A DNA stretch of 12,134 nucleotides from Sulfurimonas sp. Lineage in GTDB: Bacteria > Campylobacterota > Campylobacteria > Campylobacterales > Sulfurimonadaceae. Location of the stretch: positions 1 to 12,134 of the forward strand of contig NZ_JALOAA010000048.1 in NCBI RefSeq assembly GCF_023229025.1, given 5' to 3'. The notes beneath the pieces were generated by a model that ran no database searches, was not told the origin of the DNA, and worked only from the letters and a program-made list of their open reading frames with translations. Below are positions 6,912 through 12,134 of this stretch, piece after piece. The translations under genes were made by a program, and so were the position numbers. Position 1 is the first letter of the stretch. Every line of letters begins with the position of its first letter.

Positions 6912-8276
6912 TTAGTTAAAATCTTGTACTGGTACTATTATGTCTTCTTTTGTCTCTGCTGGAGCTTCATAGTTTTGTTGTTGAAAAACCTTCTCTGTTT
7001 TTTTAGAATGTTTAATTATTGTATTTTCATCAATCTTTAGCTCAATCTCTATACTTGGTTCTGATTTAATATTGTTTGCATCAACCGCAAAAACTCTATA
7101 GTAGTAAGTCTTACCCGCTTCAATCTCTGAGTCTATAAACTTAGATCCACGTACATTTTCAAAATCTTCAATCGAGCTCTCTATAATACTCTTTTTATAT
7201 CTTTTTTGTACATTATAACTCTTGACTCTCGGGTCTGAACTATTCCAAGACAACAAAACTTTACCGTCAGTAAGTTTTGCCTCAACCATTGAGGGAGTCT
7301 CTGGCTTAATCATGGTTTTTCCTAAAACAGAGTGATTACTATAGACACTCTCTAGTTTATCTTTATCAAAAACGCTGACTCTATAAAAATACTCTTTGCC
7401 GTCCTCCTCTATCAAATCAACGTATGAGTTATTTTTAGTATCTATTATCATCTTATATTTTCCATTGATATCAGATGATCTATATACTCTATAAACTAAA
7501 AAGTCTGGAGCGTCACTCTTCTCCCACCTAATCTCTACTCTTCTTGGCAAATCAGTAGAGGCTGTGATTTGCGTTATCTCTTTTGGCAGCTCTTTTGTTA
7601 CTACATTAACTTCTTGGCTAGGATTTGAGATGAGATTATCAAAAGTAAGCGCGCGAATACGGTACTTATATGTAAAATTGTCTTTTAGGTTTTTATCTAT
7701 GTACTCAGCATTTAATCGCCCATTGATGGTAGCTATATCGACCCATTTGCTATCTTCAAGTGTTCTTCTTTGAATAATATAAGATTTTACTTTTTCATTG
7801 CTGTGGGGTCGCCAAATTATTTTTGCACTTCTTGGCATAGAGTCTATACTATGAATCCAAGTTACCGACTCCAGATTTGTAAGAGATGTCAATGTGACAA
7901 TATTACTCTTTTTTGACTCTGCTTTTTCACTATATGTCTTAAAATAGTATCCATATTTTGAGTTTGCTTTGATGTTTGTATCTAGATAGTGTGTAGAAAA
8001 ACGATTATCAACAGTATCATAATAGTCATTCTCATTCTCTCTTACTTCATCTAGATTTACCTTATATATATAGACACCCTCTACTCTCGGGTCTCCTATA
8101 GGTTCCCACTCAAGTGCTATTGCGTTAATATCAACAATTGTCCCGTTTTTTGTAAGCTTTACAGTAGGCAGCGTATCGTCAATAACCGCATCTTTTTTTG
8201 GTGTAGGTTTTACACCACAGCCGCTAAGAATCAGCAGCGAAGCTGTGCATAATGTAACTAGTTTCCATAACTTCAT
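6912..8276 (-). CDS. flpA: FlpA-like lipoprotein with four fibronectin type III domains
   Basis: Secreted lipoprotein of 454 residues. The signal peptide ends in the lipobox LSGC, with lipidated Cys20. Four FN3-type repeats follow at about residues 36-132, 134-228, 230-322 and 325-416. Each ends in the typical tyrosine-rich strand (KYGYYFKTYS, FTYKYRIRAL, KEYFYRVSVF, KTYYYRVFAV). A low-complexity polar tail completes the protein. Gene order (RluD-type enzyme before, trmB-ftsE-ftsX after) matches C. jejuni flpA (Cj1279c), a fibronectin-binding adhesin. The second domain contains WRPHSNEKV (155-163), close to the FlpA fibronectin-binding nonapeptide WRPHPDFRV. The start is fixed by GGAG 7 nt upstream and by the signal peptide, although it lies 53 bp inside the preceding gene. 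Orthology is well supported by synteny. Adhesion in this organism is unproven, and an envelope or division role is an alternative. Confidence 0.9.
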   Translation of the reverse strand: MKLWKLVTLCTASLLILSGCGVKPTPKKDAVIDDTLPTVKLTKNGTIVDINAIALEWEPIGDPRVEGVYIYKVNLDEVRENENDYYDTVDNRFSTHYLDTNIKANSKYGYYFKTYSEKAESKKSNIVTLTSLTNLESVTWIHSIDSMPRSAKIIWRPHSNEKVKSYIIQRRTLEDSKWVDIATINGRLNAEYIDKNLKDNFTYKYRIRALTFDNLISNPSQEVNVVTKELPKEITQITASTDLPRRVEIRWEKSDAPDFLVYRVYRSSDINGKYKMIIDTKNNSYVDLIEEDGKEYFYRVSVFDKDKLESVYSNHSVLGKTMIKPETPSMVEAKLTDGKVLLSWNSSDPRVKSYNVQKRYKKSIIESSIEDFENVRGSKFIDSEIEAGKTYYYRVFAVDANNIKSEPSIEIELKIDENTIIKHSKKTEKVFQQQNYEAPAETKEDIIVPVQDFN

Positions 8277-9195
8277 CTATTTGCTCCGTATTAAATTTTT
8301 TATTTATATAGTTCATCATTTGTGCATCCGGCAATACAGAAAATGTAACTCTCTCTTTACTCTTTGGATGAATAAAATAGATTATGTATGCATGAAGCAA
8401 GATGCGTTCCGACTTCTCTTGTTTAGGGCTTTGAGCATAAATATCATCGCCTATAATATGACGATTTTTACTCTCTAAATGAGCACGAATCTGATGCGTT
8501 CTTCCCGTAAAAAGTTTACATGCAACAAGTTGATTTTTTTCATCACTACTTAGGGCGAGATTTTTAAAAAGCGTCTTTGCATATTTTCCATGCTCTAAAC
8601 ATGCCATCTTTAGTCTATTATTTAGACTTCTTGCAATAGGAATCTCCACCTCTGTCAACTCATCCTTTAAAGGGGGAGTTATAACTGCTAGATAGTATCT
8701 TCCCATACTCTTATCTTGAAGCTGTTTAGATAAAAATTCATGCGAAGCGTTATTTTTTGCCACAACCATAGTTCCGCTTGTACCTTTATCGAGCCTATGC
8801 ACTATCCCGTTGCGCTCTTCTGCACTTATTGTTGAGAGTCTTACACCTCTGTATTTGAGCCAATCAACAAGCGTTGCCTCATTAACGCTTGGTGCAGGAT
8901 GAACGATAAGTCCGCTTGGCTTGTTTATAACCAAAACATCATCATCTTCATAAAGCACCTCTACATCAAAATCAATATCAGGTACAGGTTTTATCTCTAT
9001 TTTTGGAAACTCTACCTTAACCGTCTGCCCCTCTTTTAGCTTAGCACCACTACGAGAAACTACTTTTTTGTCAACTTCCACACACCCCTTTTTAATAAGA
9101 TTTGCAATTTGTGAGCGACTTTGACCTATCTGCGATGTTAGAAACGTATCAAGGCGTTCTACATTCTCGCAAATATAACTCTGGGTTTTATTCAT
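8224..9195 (-). CDS. rluD: RluD/RluA-family 23S rRNA pseudouridine synthase
   Basis: Cytoplasmic enzyme converting uridine to pseudouridine, most likely in 23S rRNA. An N-terminal S4 RNA-binding domain (about 12-60, RLDTFLTSQIGQSRSQI) precedes the RluA-type catalytic domain. Key stretches are NKPSGLIVHPAP (91-102), HRLDKGTSGTMVVAKN (133-148, catalytic D136) and GRTHQIRAHL near residue 230. The 323-residue length and the S4 domain fit RluD or RluC. The MVVAK ending leans to RluD (helix 69 uridines), but target specificity cannot be read from sequence alone. AAAGG lies 8 nt before the ATG. It appears to be the first gene of the six-gene operon. Its C-terminal 17 codons overlap the next gene, and this tail beyond the family core is probably dispensable. 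Only 50 bp separate it from divergent rodA. Confidence 0.92.
   Translation of the reverse strand: MNKTQSYICENVERLDTFLTSQIGQSRSQIANLIKKGCVEVDKKVVSRSGAKLKEGQTVKVEFPKIEIKPVPDIDFDVEVLYEDDDVLVINKPSGLIVHPAPSVNEATLVDWLKYRGVRLSTISAEERNGIVHRLDKGTSGTMVVAKNNASHEFLSKQLQDKSMGRYYLAVITPPLKDELTEVEIPIARSLNNRLKMACLEHGKYAKTLFKNLALSSDEKNQLVACKLFTGRTHQIRAHLESKNRHIIGDDIYAQSPKQEKSERILLHAYIIYFIHPKSKERVTFSVLPDAQMMNYINKKFNTEQIDEVMETSYIMHSFAADS
8284..8287 (-). promoter_or_regulatory. Shine-Dalgarno site of the FN3 lipoprotein gene
   Basis: GGAG on the minus strand lies 7 nt before the ATG at 8276, inside the 3' coding region of the pseudouridine synthase gene. It supports a genuine 53-bp overlap of the two genes, because the lipoprotein signal peptide needs exactly this start. 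Confidence 0.65.
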
Positions 9196-9245
9196 ATTAC
9201 TAACCTTTATGTTACAATTTCTAAAATTTTAATGGAGTTTCAAAT
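9196..9245. promoter_or_regulatory. Short divergent intergenic region, rluD-type gene / rodA
   Basis: Fifty AT-rich bases separate two divergently transcribed genes, so both promoters must lie here or extend into the coding starts. On the plus strand TACAAT at 9213-9218 is a plausible -10 for rodA; its -35 would fall within the first codons of the other gene. No good -10 for the minus direction could be singled out. Confidence 0.35.
9234..9237 (+). promoter_or_regulatory. Shine-Dalgarno site supporting a TTG start for rodA
   Basis: GGAG lies 8 nt upstream of the TTG at 9246. An in-frame stop precedes it (9222-9224), and the first in-frame ATG would be at codon 64, after two membrane helices. 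TTG is therefore the most likely initiation codon. Confidence 0.7.
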
Positions 9246-10358
9246 TTGTGGAGAATTGATAAGCGTATTTTAGCACAATTTGATTTTTTTTCTATTATCT
9301 TAATAATACCGCTTATTATTACTTCAAACTGGCTTATTAATGAAGTCGTACCTACTCTTGGACAAAAACAGATTGCTTATGTTGGAGTCTCTGTCTTCGT
9401 CTTTTTAGGCATTTTTTTACTTCCGATACGCAGAATGAGTTGGGTTATTCCGCTTATTTATTGGATAAACATAGCACTTCTTTTAGCAGTAGAGTTTTTT
9501 GGTCATGCCAGACTTGGGGCACAGCGATGGATAGATATACCCCTTATCAATGCAACTATTCAACCCTCTGAGTTTGTAAAACCTGCCCTTATTTTAATGC
9601 TTGCTTACCTTATTTATAGAAATCCTCCTCCAATAGGCGGATATAGAGTAAAAGAGTTTCTCAAAATCAGTTTTTATATACTTCTTCCATTTATCCTGAT
9701 TGCTAAAGAGCCTGATTTAGGAACTGCCTTGATTCTTCTTCTAATTGGGTATGGTGTACTCTTTTTTATTGGCGTATATTGGAAAATATGGGCAGTTATT
9801 ATTAGTTCAATCCTTCTCCTCTCCCCTATTGCCTACAAATTTCTACTACATGATTATCAGAAGACAAGGGTTAAAGATTTTCTTAGCGAAAAACCATCTT
9901 ATCACGTTCAGCAGTCAATGATAGCTATTGGCTCAGGGGGTCTTACAGGCAAATCAAAAGATGAAGCCACACAGACACAAATGCGATTTCTTCCTATATC
10001 TACAAGTGATTTTATCTTTGCTTACCTTGTTGAGAGAAGCGGTTTTTTAGGAGCTCTTGGGATTATTCTTATATATGTTATGCTTATTTTGCACCTCTTT
10101 AGCTTAAGTCTATTTTATAATGATTACTACATTAAAGTTGTAACAATCTCTATATCGTTTATGCTTTTTATATATATGGCAATAAATATTTCAATGACAA
10201 TTGGATATGCTCCTGTTGTAGGTATTCCTCTACCCATGTTTAGCTATGGTGGGAGCAGTTTTTTAAATTTTATTATTCTCTTTGCAATTATGCAAAATCT
10301 TATAACATTTAGGTATAAAGATATGTATGATGGACGGGGAACTAAAAGTTTTTTATAG
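9246..10358 (+). CDS. rodA: Rod-shape peptidoglycan glycosyltransferase RodA (SEDS family)
   Basis: Integral inner-membrane SEDS protein of 370 residues with about ten hydrophobic helices. It polymerises lipid II into glycan strands during cell elongation, working with PBP2 and the MreB system. Family blocks are intact: GAQRWI (91-96), QPSEFVKPALIL (106-117), KEPDLGTALI (154-163), GSGGLTGK (229-236), MRFLPISTSDFIFAYLVER (246-264, with the expected catalytic Asp at D255), and PLPMFSYGGSSFL near the C-terminus. RodA is favoured over FtsW by the short N-terminus, the length and the FLP-x4-DFIFA form. Initiation is at TTG, with GGAG 8 nt upstream. It is divergent from the pseudouridine synthase operon and convergent with the tRNA cluster, ending 17 bp before the last tRNA-Asp gene. 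In C. jejuni mrdB is also next to this block. Confidence 0.95.
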   Translation: MWRIDKRILAQFDFFSIILIIPLIITSNWLINEVVPTLGQKQIAYVGVSVFVFLGIFLLPIRRMSWVIPLIYWINIALLLAVEFFGHARLGAQRWIDIPLINATIQPSEFVKPALILMLAYLIYRNPPPIGGYRVKEFLKISFYILLPFILIAKEPDLGTALILLLIGYGVLFFIGVYWKIWAVIISSILLLSPIAYKFLLHDYQKTRVKDFLSEKPSYHVQQSMIAIGSGGLTGKSKDEATQTQMRFLPISTSDFIFAYLVERSGFLGALGIILIYVMLILHLFSLSLFYNDYYIKVVTISISFMLFIYMAINISMTIGYAPVVGIPLPMFSYGGSSFLNFIILFAIMQNLITFRYKDMYDGRGTKSFL

Positions 10359-10375
10359 GAAAATCTAAAATGTAG

Positions 10376-10452
10376 TGGCGCGGTGGACGAGACTCGAACT
10401 CGCGACCCCCTGCGTGACAGGCAGGTATTCTAACCAACTGAACTACCACCGC
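10376..10452 (-). tRNA. tRNA-Asp(GTC), copy 1
   Basis: A full cloverleaf of 77 nt including encoded CCA. The acceptor stem GCGGTGG pairs with CCACCGC, the discriminator is G, the anticodon loop holds GTC within CTGTCAC, and the T-loop is TTCGAGT. It is identical to the second Asp copy at 11129-11205. It is the last tRNA of the cluster, and no structured element follows its CCA end. Confidence 0.97.
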
Positions 10453-10472
10453 GCATAAAATTATGCTTTTTG
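10453..10472 (+). terminator. Possible weak terminator for rodA
   Basis: GCATAA-AA-TTATGC followed by TTTTT on the plus strand forms a small hairpin with a T-tract, 95 bp after the rodA stop. A rodA transcript would first read antisense through tRNA-Asp copy 1. The 6-bp stem is weak, so the call is tentative. Confidence 0.35.
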
Positions 10473-10490
10473 CTTTTCTCTGCGTTAGAA

Positions 10491-10539
10491 CCTTTCGCTC
10501 AATTGTCACATAGTCCAACTATGCTCCTCATTCACTCAA
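10491..10539 (-). repeat. Hairpin repeat D flanked by short direct repeats, in the Val1-Asp1 spacer
   Basis: A 6-bp hairpin (CATAGT / ACTATG, loop of 3, 10509-10523) is flanked by imperfect direct repeats (10491-10502 and 10526-10539; minus strand TTGAGCGAAAGG and TTGAGTGAATGAGG). On the minus strand the core reads AGCATAG...CTATGTGA, the same pattern as the tip of elements A-C, but in the opposite orientation and without their long arms. It may be a relative or an independent repeat family. A separate small inverted repeat, CTTGATT/AATCAAG, lies beside it at 10548-10569. No gene is visible in the spacer 10453-10673. Confidence 0.5.
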
Positions 10540-10589
10540 GAACCCGCCTTGATTAAAACAAAAATCAAGAATTTAATAAATAATTGTTG

Positions 10590-10673
10590 TTTTTTGAATT
10601 AGTTGTGCTGAAGTTTTTAGCGAAGTGTACATTAGTACATGAGCTAAAAGCTGAAGTGCAAATAATCAAAAAA
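10590..10673 (-). repeat. tRNA-linked hairpin element A, directly after tRNA-Val copy 1
   Basis: A near-palindrome of 84 bp that begins at the base after the CCA end of tRNA-Val copy 1. Outer arms are TTTTTTGATTATTTGCAC and its near-complement. Middle arms (plus strand) are AGTTTTTAGC against GCTAAAAGCT. The tip is GTGTAC-ATTA-GTACAT, with a conserved asymmetric internal loop GAA/GA. I traced about 34 pairs by hand. No T-run follows the far arm, so it is not a standard terminator. Confidence 0.75.
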
Positions 10674-10749
10674 TGGTGGGCACTACTGGACTCGAACCAG
10701 TGACATCTACCTTGTAAGGGTAGCGCTCTACCAACTGAGCTAAGCGCCC
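10674..10749 (-). tRNA. tRNA-Val(TAC), copy 1
   Basis: A cloverleaf of 76 nt with encoded CCA. The acceptor GGGCGCT pairs with AGTGCCC, the anticodon stem CTACC/GGTAG encloses CTTACAA with anticodon TAC, and the T-loop is TTCGAGT. It differs from copy 2 (10961-11036) only at acceptor pair 6-67, which is C-G here and T-A there. Its 5' end lies 12 bp from the CCA of tRNA-Glu, and hairpin element A follows its CCA. Confidence 0.97.
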
Positions 10750-10761
10750 TTAATTATATTA

Positions 10762-10837
10762 TGGCGACCCCTAAAGGATTTGAACCTCTGTCCCTACCAT
10801 GAAGTGATAGTGTCCTTGGCCACTAGACGAAAGGGTC
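10762..10837 (-). tRNA. tRNA-Glu(TTC)
   Basis: A cloverleaf of 76 nt with encoded CCA. The acceptor GACCCTT pairs with AGGGGTC (one wobble), the discriminator is G, anticodon TTC sits within ACTTCAT, and the T-arm AGAGG/CCTTT has loop TTCAAAT. It is the only single-copy species inside the repeated Asp/Val arrangement. No hairpin element follows it, only 12 bp before tRNA-Val copy 1. Confidence 0.96.
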
Positions 10838-10879
10838 ACTTTCATTTTAAACAAAAGGCTTTGTAAAAAAACTAAGTTT

Positions 10880-10960
10880 TTTTGCATTAAATGTGCCTAA
10901 AGTTCTAGCGAAGCATACTAAAAGTATGTGAGTTAGAAGTTTTGGTGCAAATAATCAAAA
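10880..10960 (-). repeat. tRNA-linked hairpin element B, directly after tRNA-Val copy 2
   Basis: It has the same architecture as element A and starts at the base after the CCA of tRNA-Val copy 2. The outer arm starts TTTTGATTATTTGCAC. Middle arms (plus strand) are AGTTCTAGC against GTTAGAAGT, and the tip is CATACT-AAA-AGTATG with the GAA/GA internal loop. The middle-arm sequence differs from A and C, but nearly all changes are matched on the other arm. Confidence 0.75.
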
Positions 10961-11036
10961 TGGTGGGCATTACTGGACTCGAACCAGTGACATCTACCTT
11001 GTAAGGGTAGCGCTCTACCAACTGAGCTAAACGCCC
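10961..11036 (-). tRNA. tRNA-Val(TAC), copy 2
   Basis: A cloverleaf of 76 nt with encoded CCA. The acceptor GGGCGTT pairs with AATGCCC, the anticodon is TAC and the T-loop is TTCGAGT. It is identical to copy 1 except for a T-A pair at 6-67 in place of C-G. Hairpin element C lies upstream and element B immediately downstream of the CCA. Confidence 0.97.
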
Positions 11037-11046
11037 TAAAATTGTG

Positions 11047-11128
11047 TTTTTGAATTAGTTGTGCGTAAAATTTTGCGTAGCATACTTAAAGTATGTGAGC
11101 GAAATATTGCGTGCAAATTATCAAAAAA
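11047..11128 (-). repeat. tRNA-linked hairpin element C, directly after tRNA-Asp copy 2
   Basis: Third copy, abutting the CCA end of tRNA-Asp copy 2. The outer arm is TTTTTTGATAATTTGCAC, middle arms (plus strand) are AAATTTTGC against GCGAAATATT, and the tip is CATACT-TAA-AGTATG with internal loop GTA/GA. The middle arms again differ from A and B yet still pair, several times through G-T. Confidence 0.75.
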
Positions 11129-11205
11129 TGGCGCGGTGGACGAGACTCGAACTCGCGACCCCCTGCGTGACAGGCAGGTATTCTAACCAACTGAACTACC
11201 ACCGC
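11129..11205 (-). tRNA. tRNA-Asp(GTC), copy 2
   Basis: A cloverleaf of 77 nt with encoded CCA, identical base for base to copy 1 at 10376-10452, while the flanks differ. The anticodon is GTC. It starts only 2 bp after the CCA of tRNA-Lys, so the two must be separated by processing of a common precursor. Element C follows its CCA. Confidence 0.97.
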
Positions 11206-11207
11206 TT

Positions 11208-11283
11208 TGGTGTCCTGTGATGGATTCGAACCATCGGCCACATCATTAAAAGTGACGTGCTCTACCAGCTGAGCTAACAAGAC
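11208..11283 (-). tRNA. tRNA-Lys(TTT)
   Basis: A cloverleaf of 76 nt with encoded CCA. The acceptor GTCTTGT pairs with ACAGGAC, discriminator A, the anticodon stem CGTCA/TGATG encloses CTTTTAA with anticodon TTT, and the T-arm is GATGG/CCATC. It is the first gene of the cluster, about 22 bp downstream of the predicted transcription start. Confidence 0.97.
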
Positions 11284-11288
11284 ATTTT

Positions 11289-11306
11289 CCTCTATTTGTT
11301 AAGAGG
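11289..11306 (-). other. Small leader hairpin ahead of tRNA-Lys
   Basis: CCTCT and AGAGG form a 5-bp stem with an 8-nt loop, between the predicted transcription start and the first tRNA. It may mark or shape the 5' leader removed by RNase P. This is speculative. Confidence 0.35.
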
Positions 11307-11311
11307 TCGAA

Positions 11312-11340
11312 ATTATATGCAAATAGGTTTTAATTGTCAA
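11312..11340 (-). promoter_or_regulatory. Consensus sigma-70-type promoter of the tRNA cluster
   Basis: On the minus strand TTGACA (11335-11340) and TATAAT (11312-11317) are both perfect and separated by exactly 17 bp. Transcription would start near 11305-11307, about 22 bp before tRNA-Lys. An A/T-only stretch upstream (11341-11358, running into the cinA stop) resembles an UP element. The region after the -10 (TTCGACC) is fairly GC-rich for this genome, as in stringently controlled stable-RNA promoters. Confidence 0.9.
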
Positions 11341-11358
11341 GATAAAAAGATATAAAAT

Positions 11359-12134
11359 TTAAAAAAACATCTCTTTGTCCATTAATAGCAACATTTTAAT
11401 CGCAAAAAGAGTGCTTTGATGCTGGATATAGTTTCTATCTCCAATTAAGTTTAGTCGAATCTCTTTATGCTCTGTTTTAGTTCTTAGACCTATATATACC
11501 GTCCCAACAGGTTTGTACTTAGTTCCGCCACTATCACCTGCTACTCCACTTATTGAAATAGCGTAATCAGCACTGCTTACGCTTAGTGCACCATCACTCA
11601 TCTGGGCAACAACCTCGCTGCTTACCGCGCCGTACTCCTGTAGTGTTTTAGGATTTACTCCAAGCCAATTCTCTTTAATAGCGTTTGAATATGTCACTAA
11701 AGAGCCTTCTAAGATTTTTGAAGCGCCGTTGTTTTTCGTAAAATAGTAGCTTAAAAGCCCTCCGGTGCAACTCTCTGCAAAAGCAATTTTTTTATTTTTT
11801 GATGATAGTTTTTCTATTATGTATGTCACTATATTTGTTGCGGCAACAACTCTATTTGGCAGAAGCTGTTTGGCTGAGGATATGAACTTAGATATATTTC
11901 CATACTTCTTGCTTCTGATTTCCACTCTTAGCCAGCCCTCTATAAGTTCCACTACCTCAATTCTAAGATCATACATTTGAGCAATTGGAGAGAGTATAGC
12001 AACTACGCTATCCCTCTCCTCTTCAAAAAGATGGATAGTCGCACTTGACTCTTCATGGTTTATAAGAATTTCCGGGAGTTTTTGCATCTCATCTACATGT
12101 AAAACATTTGTTATTGAATTTTTATACTCTAAAA
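11359..12134 (-). CDS. cinA: CinA-family protein (competence/damage-inducible, NMN amidohydrolase domain), partial
   Basis: The C-terminal part of CinA. The frame stays open to the window edge (15 codons upstream of the Met at 12087 without a stop), so the true start and the expected N-terminal MoaB/MoCF-like domain lie outside. The visible part holds the middle linker domain and then the PncC-type deamidase domain. That domain contains the FAESCTGGLL block (the conserved Ser of ESCTGG is the expected catalytic residue), the VTYSNAIKENWLGV segment with the conserved Tyr and Lys, a YGAVS-type block, and ISGVAGDSGGTKYKPVGTVYIGL. The domain hydrolyses nicotinamide mononucleotide to nicotinic acid mononucleotide, recycling pyridine nucleotides. 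The N-terminal domain of full-length CinA is linked to ADP-ribose pyrophosphatase activity. The stop codon lies 18 bp before the -35 of the tRNA promoter. No terminator is seen between them. Confidence 0.92.
   Translation of the reverse strand, partial: LEYKNSITNVLHVDEMQKLPEILINHEESSATIHLFEEERDSVVAILSPIAQMYDLRIEVVELIEGWLRVEIRSKKYGNISKFISSAKQLLPNRVVAATNIVTYIIEKLSSKNKKIAFAESCTGGLLSYYFTKNNGASKILEGSLVTYSNAIKENWLGVNPKTLQEYGAVSSEVVAQMSDGALSVSSADYAISISGVAGDSGGTKYKPVGTVYIGLRTKTEHKEIRLNLIGDRNYIQHQSTLFAIKMLLLMDKEMFF

Noticed and set aside
10865..10883. A7-CT-A-AG-T7 inverted repeat beside element B as a terminator
   Set aside because: It is almost entirely A/T, symmetric and overlaps element B; it lies inside the tRNA cluster between Val2 and Glu, where termination would silence three genes.
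10590..11128. Elements A-C as a CRISPR array
   Set aside because: There are only three copies. They are long near-palindromes of unequal sequence, separated by tRNA genes and not by uniform spacers, and no cas gene is present.
10590..11128. Elements A-C as intrinsic terminators
   Set aside because: On the transcribed strand the T-run precedes the stem and pairs in it. No T-run follows the stem, and further tRNA genes lie downstream of each.
11086..11280. A 64-codon minus-strand frame across tRNA-Asp copy 2 and tRNA-Lys
   Set aside because: It is a translation of two tRNA genes and hairpin C; such frames are classic false genes.
11359..12087. A naturally shortened CinA lacking the MoaB-like domain
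   Set aside because: The frame continues without a stop to the window edge, so the missing domain is most likely outside.

Overview
The window looks like a chromosomal segment of a low-GC Campylobacterota (Epsilonproteobacteria), most likely a Sulfurimonas-type free-living member. The evidence is the AT-rich coding style, a histidine kinase with the IAHQWRQPL-type H-box common in this phylum, and a gene block rluD-like / FN3 lipoprotein / trmB / ftsE / ftsX / M23-like. As I remember it, this block matches Campylobacter jejuni Cj1280c-Cj1275c, with rodA/mrdB (Cj1282) next to it. The genus call is inference.

Layout: 1-1005 (+) is the 3' part of a membrane sensor histidine kinase cut by the window edge. 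It converges with, and overlaps by 15 bp, threonine synthase thrC (991-2463, -), which lies behind a small two-helix membrane protein of unknown function (2507-2926, -). An AT-rich terminator-like palindrome (3006-3034) separates these from a tightly packed minus-strand operon at 3045-9195. Its transcription order is RluD-type pseudouridine synthase, FlpA-like FN3 lipoprotein, TrmB, FtsE, FtsX, and a coiled-coil protein with a degenerate LytM/M23 domain. Neighbours overlap by 53, 8, 14 and 4 bp, with one 11-bp gap. It couples RNA modification (pseudouridine, m7G46) with an FtsEX-EnvC-type division and amidase-activation module. rodA (9246-10358, +) is transcribed divergently from a TTG start.

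From 10376 to 11283 there is a minus-strand cluster of six tRNA genes, in transcription order Lys(TTT), Asp(GTC), Val(TAC), Glu(TTC), Val(TAC), Asp(GTC), all with encoded CCA. It is driven by a consensus promoter (TTGACA, 17 bp, TATAAT) with an AT-rich upstream stretch. Three of the tRNA genes are followed directly after CCA by an approximately 82-bp near-palindromic element. The element's ends, tip and internal loop are conserved, while its middle arms change in a pairing-preserving way. A fourth, differently organised hairpin with a related core lies in the Val1-Asp1 spacer. The window closes with the C-terminal part of cinA (11359-12134, -), which continues past the edge.

Most of the window is ordinary housekeeping. 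The parts worth a second look are the hairpin family attached to tRNA 3' ends, the WRPH motif of the FlpA-like lipoprotein in a probably non-host-associated organism, and the inactive M23 domain coupled to FtsEX.
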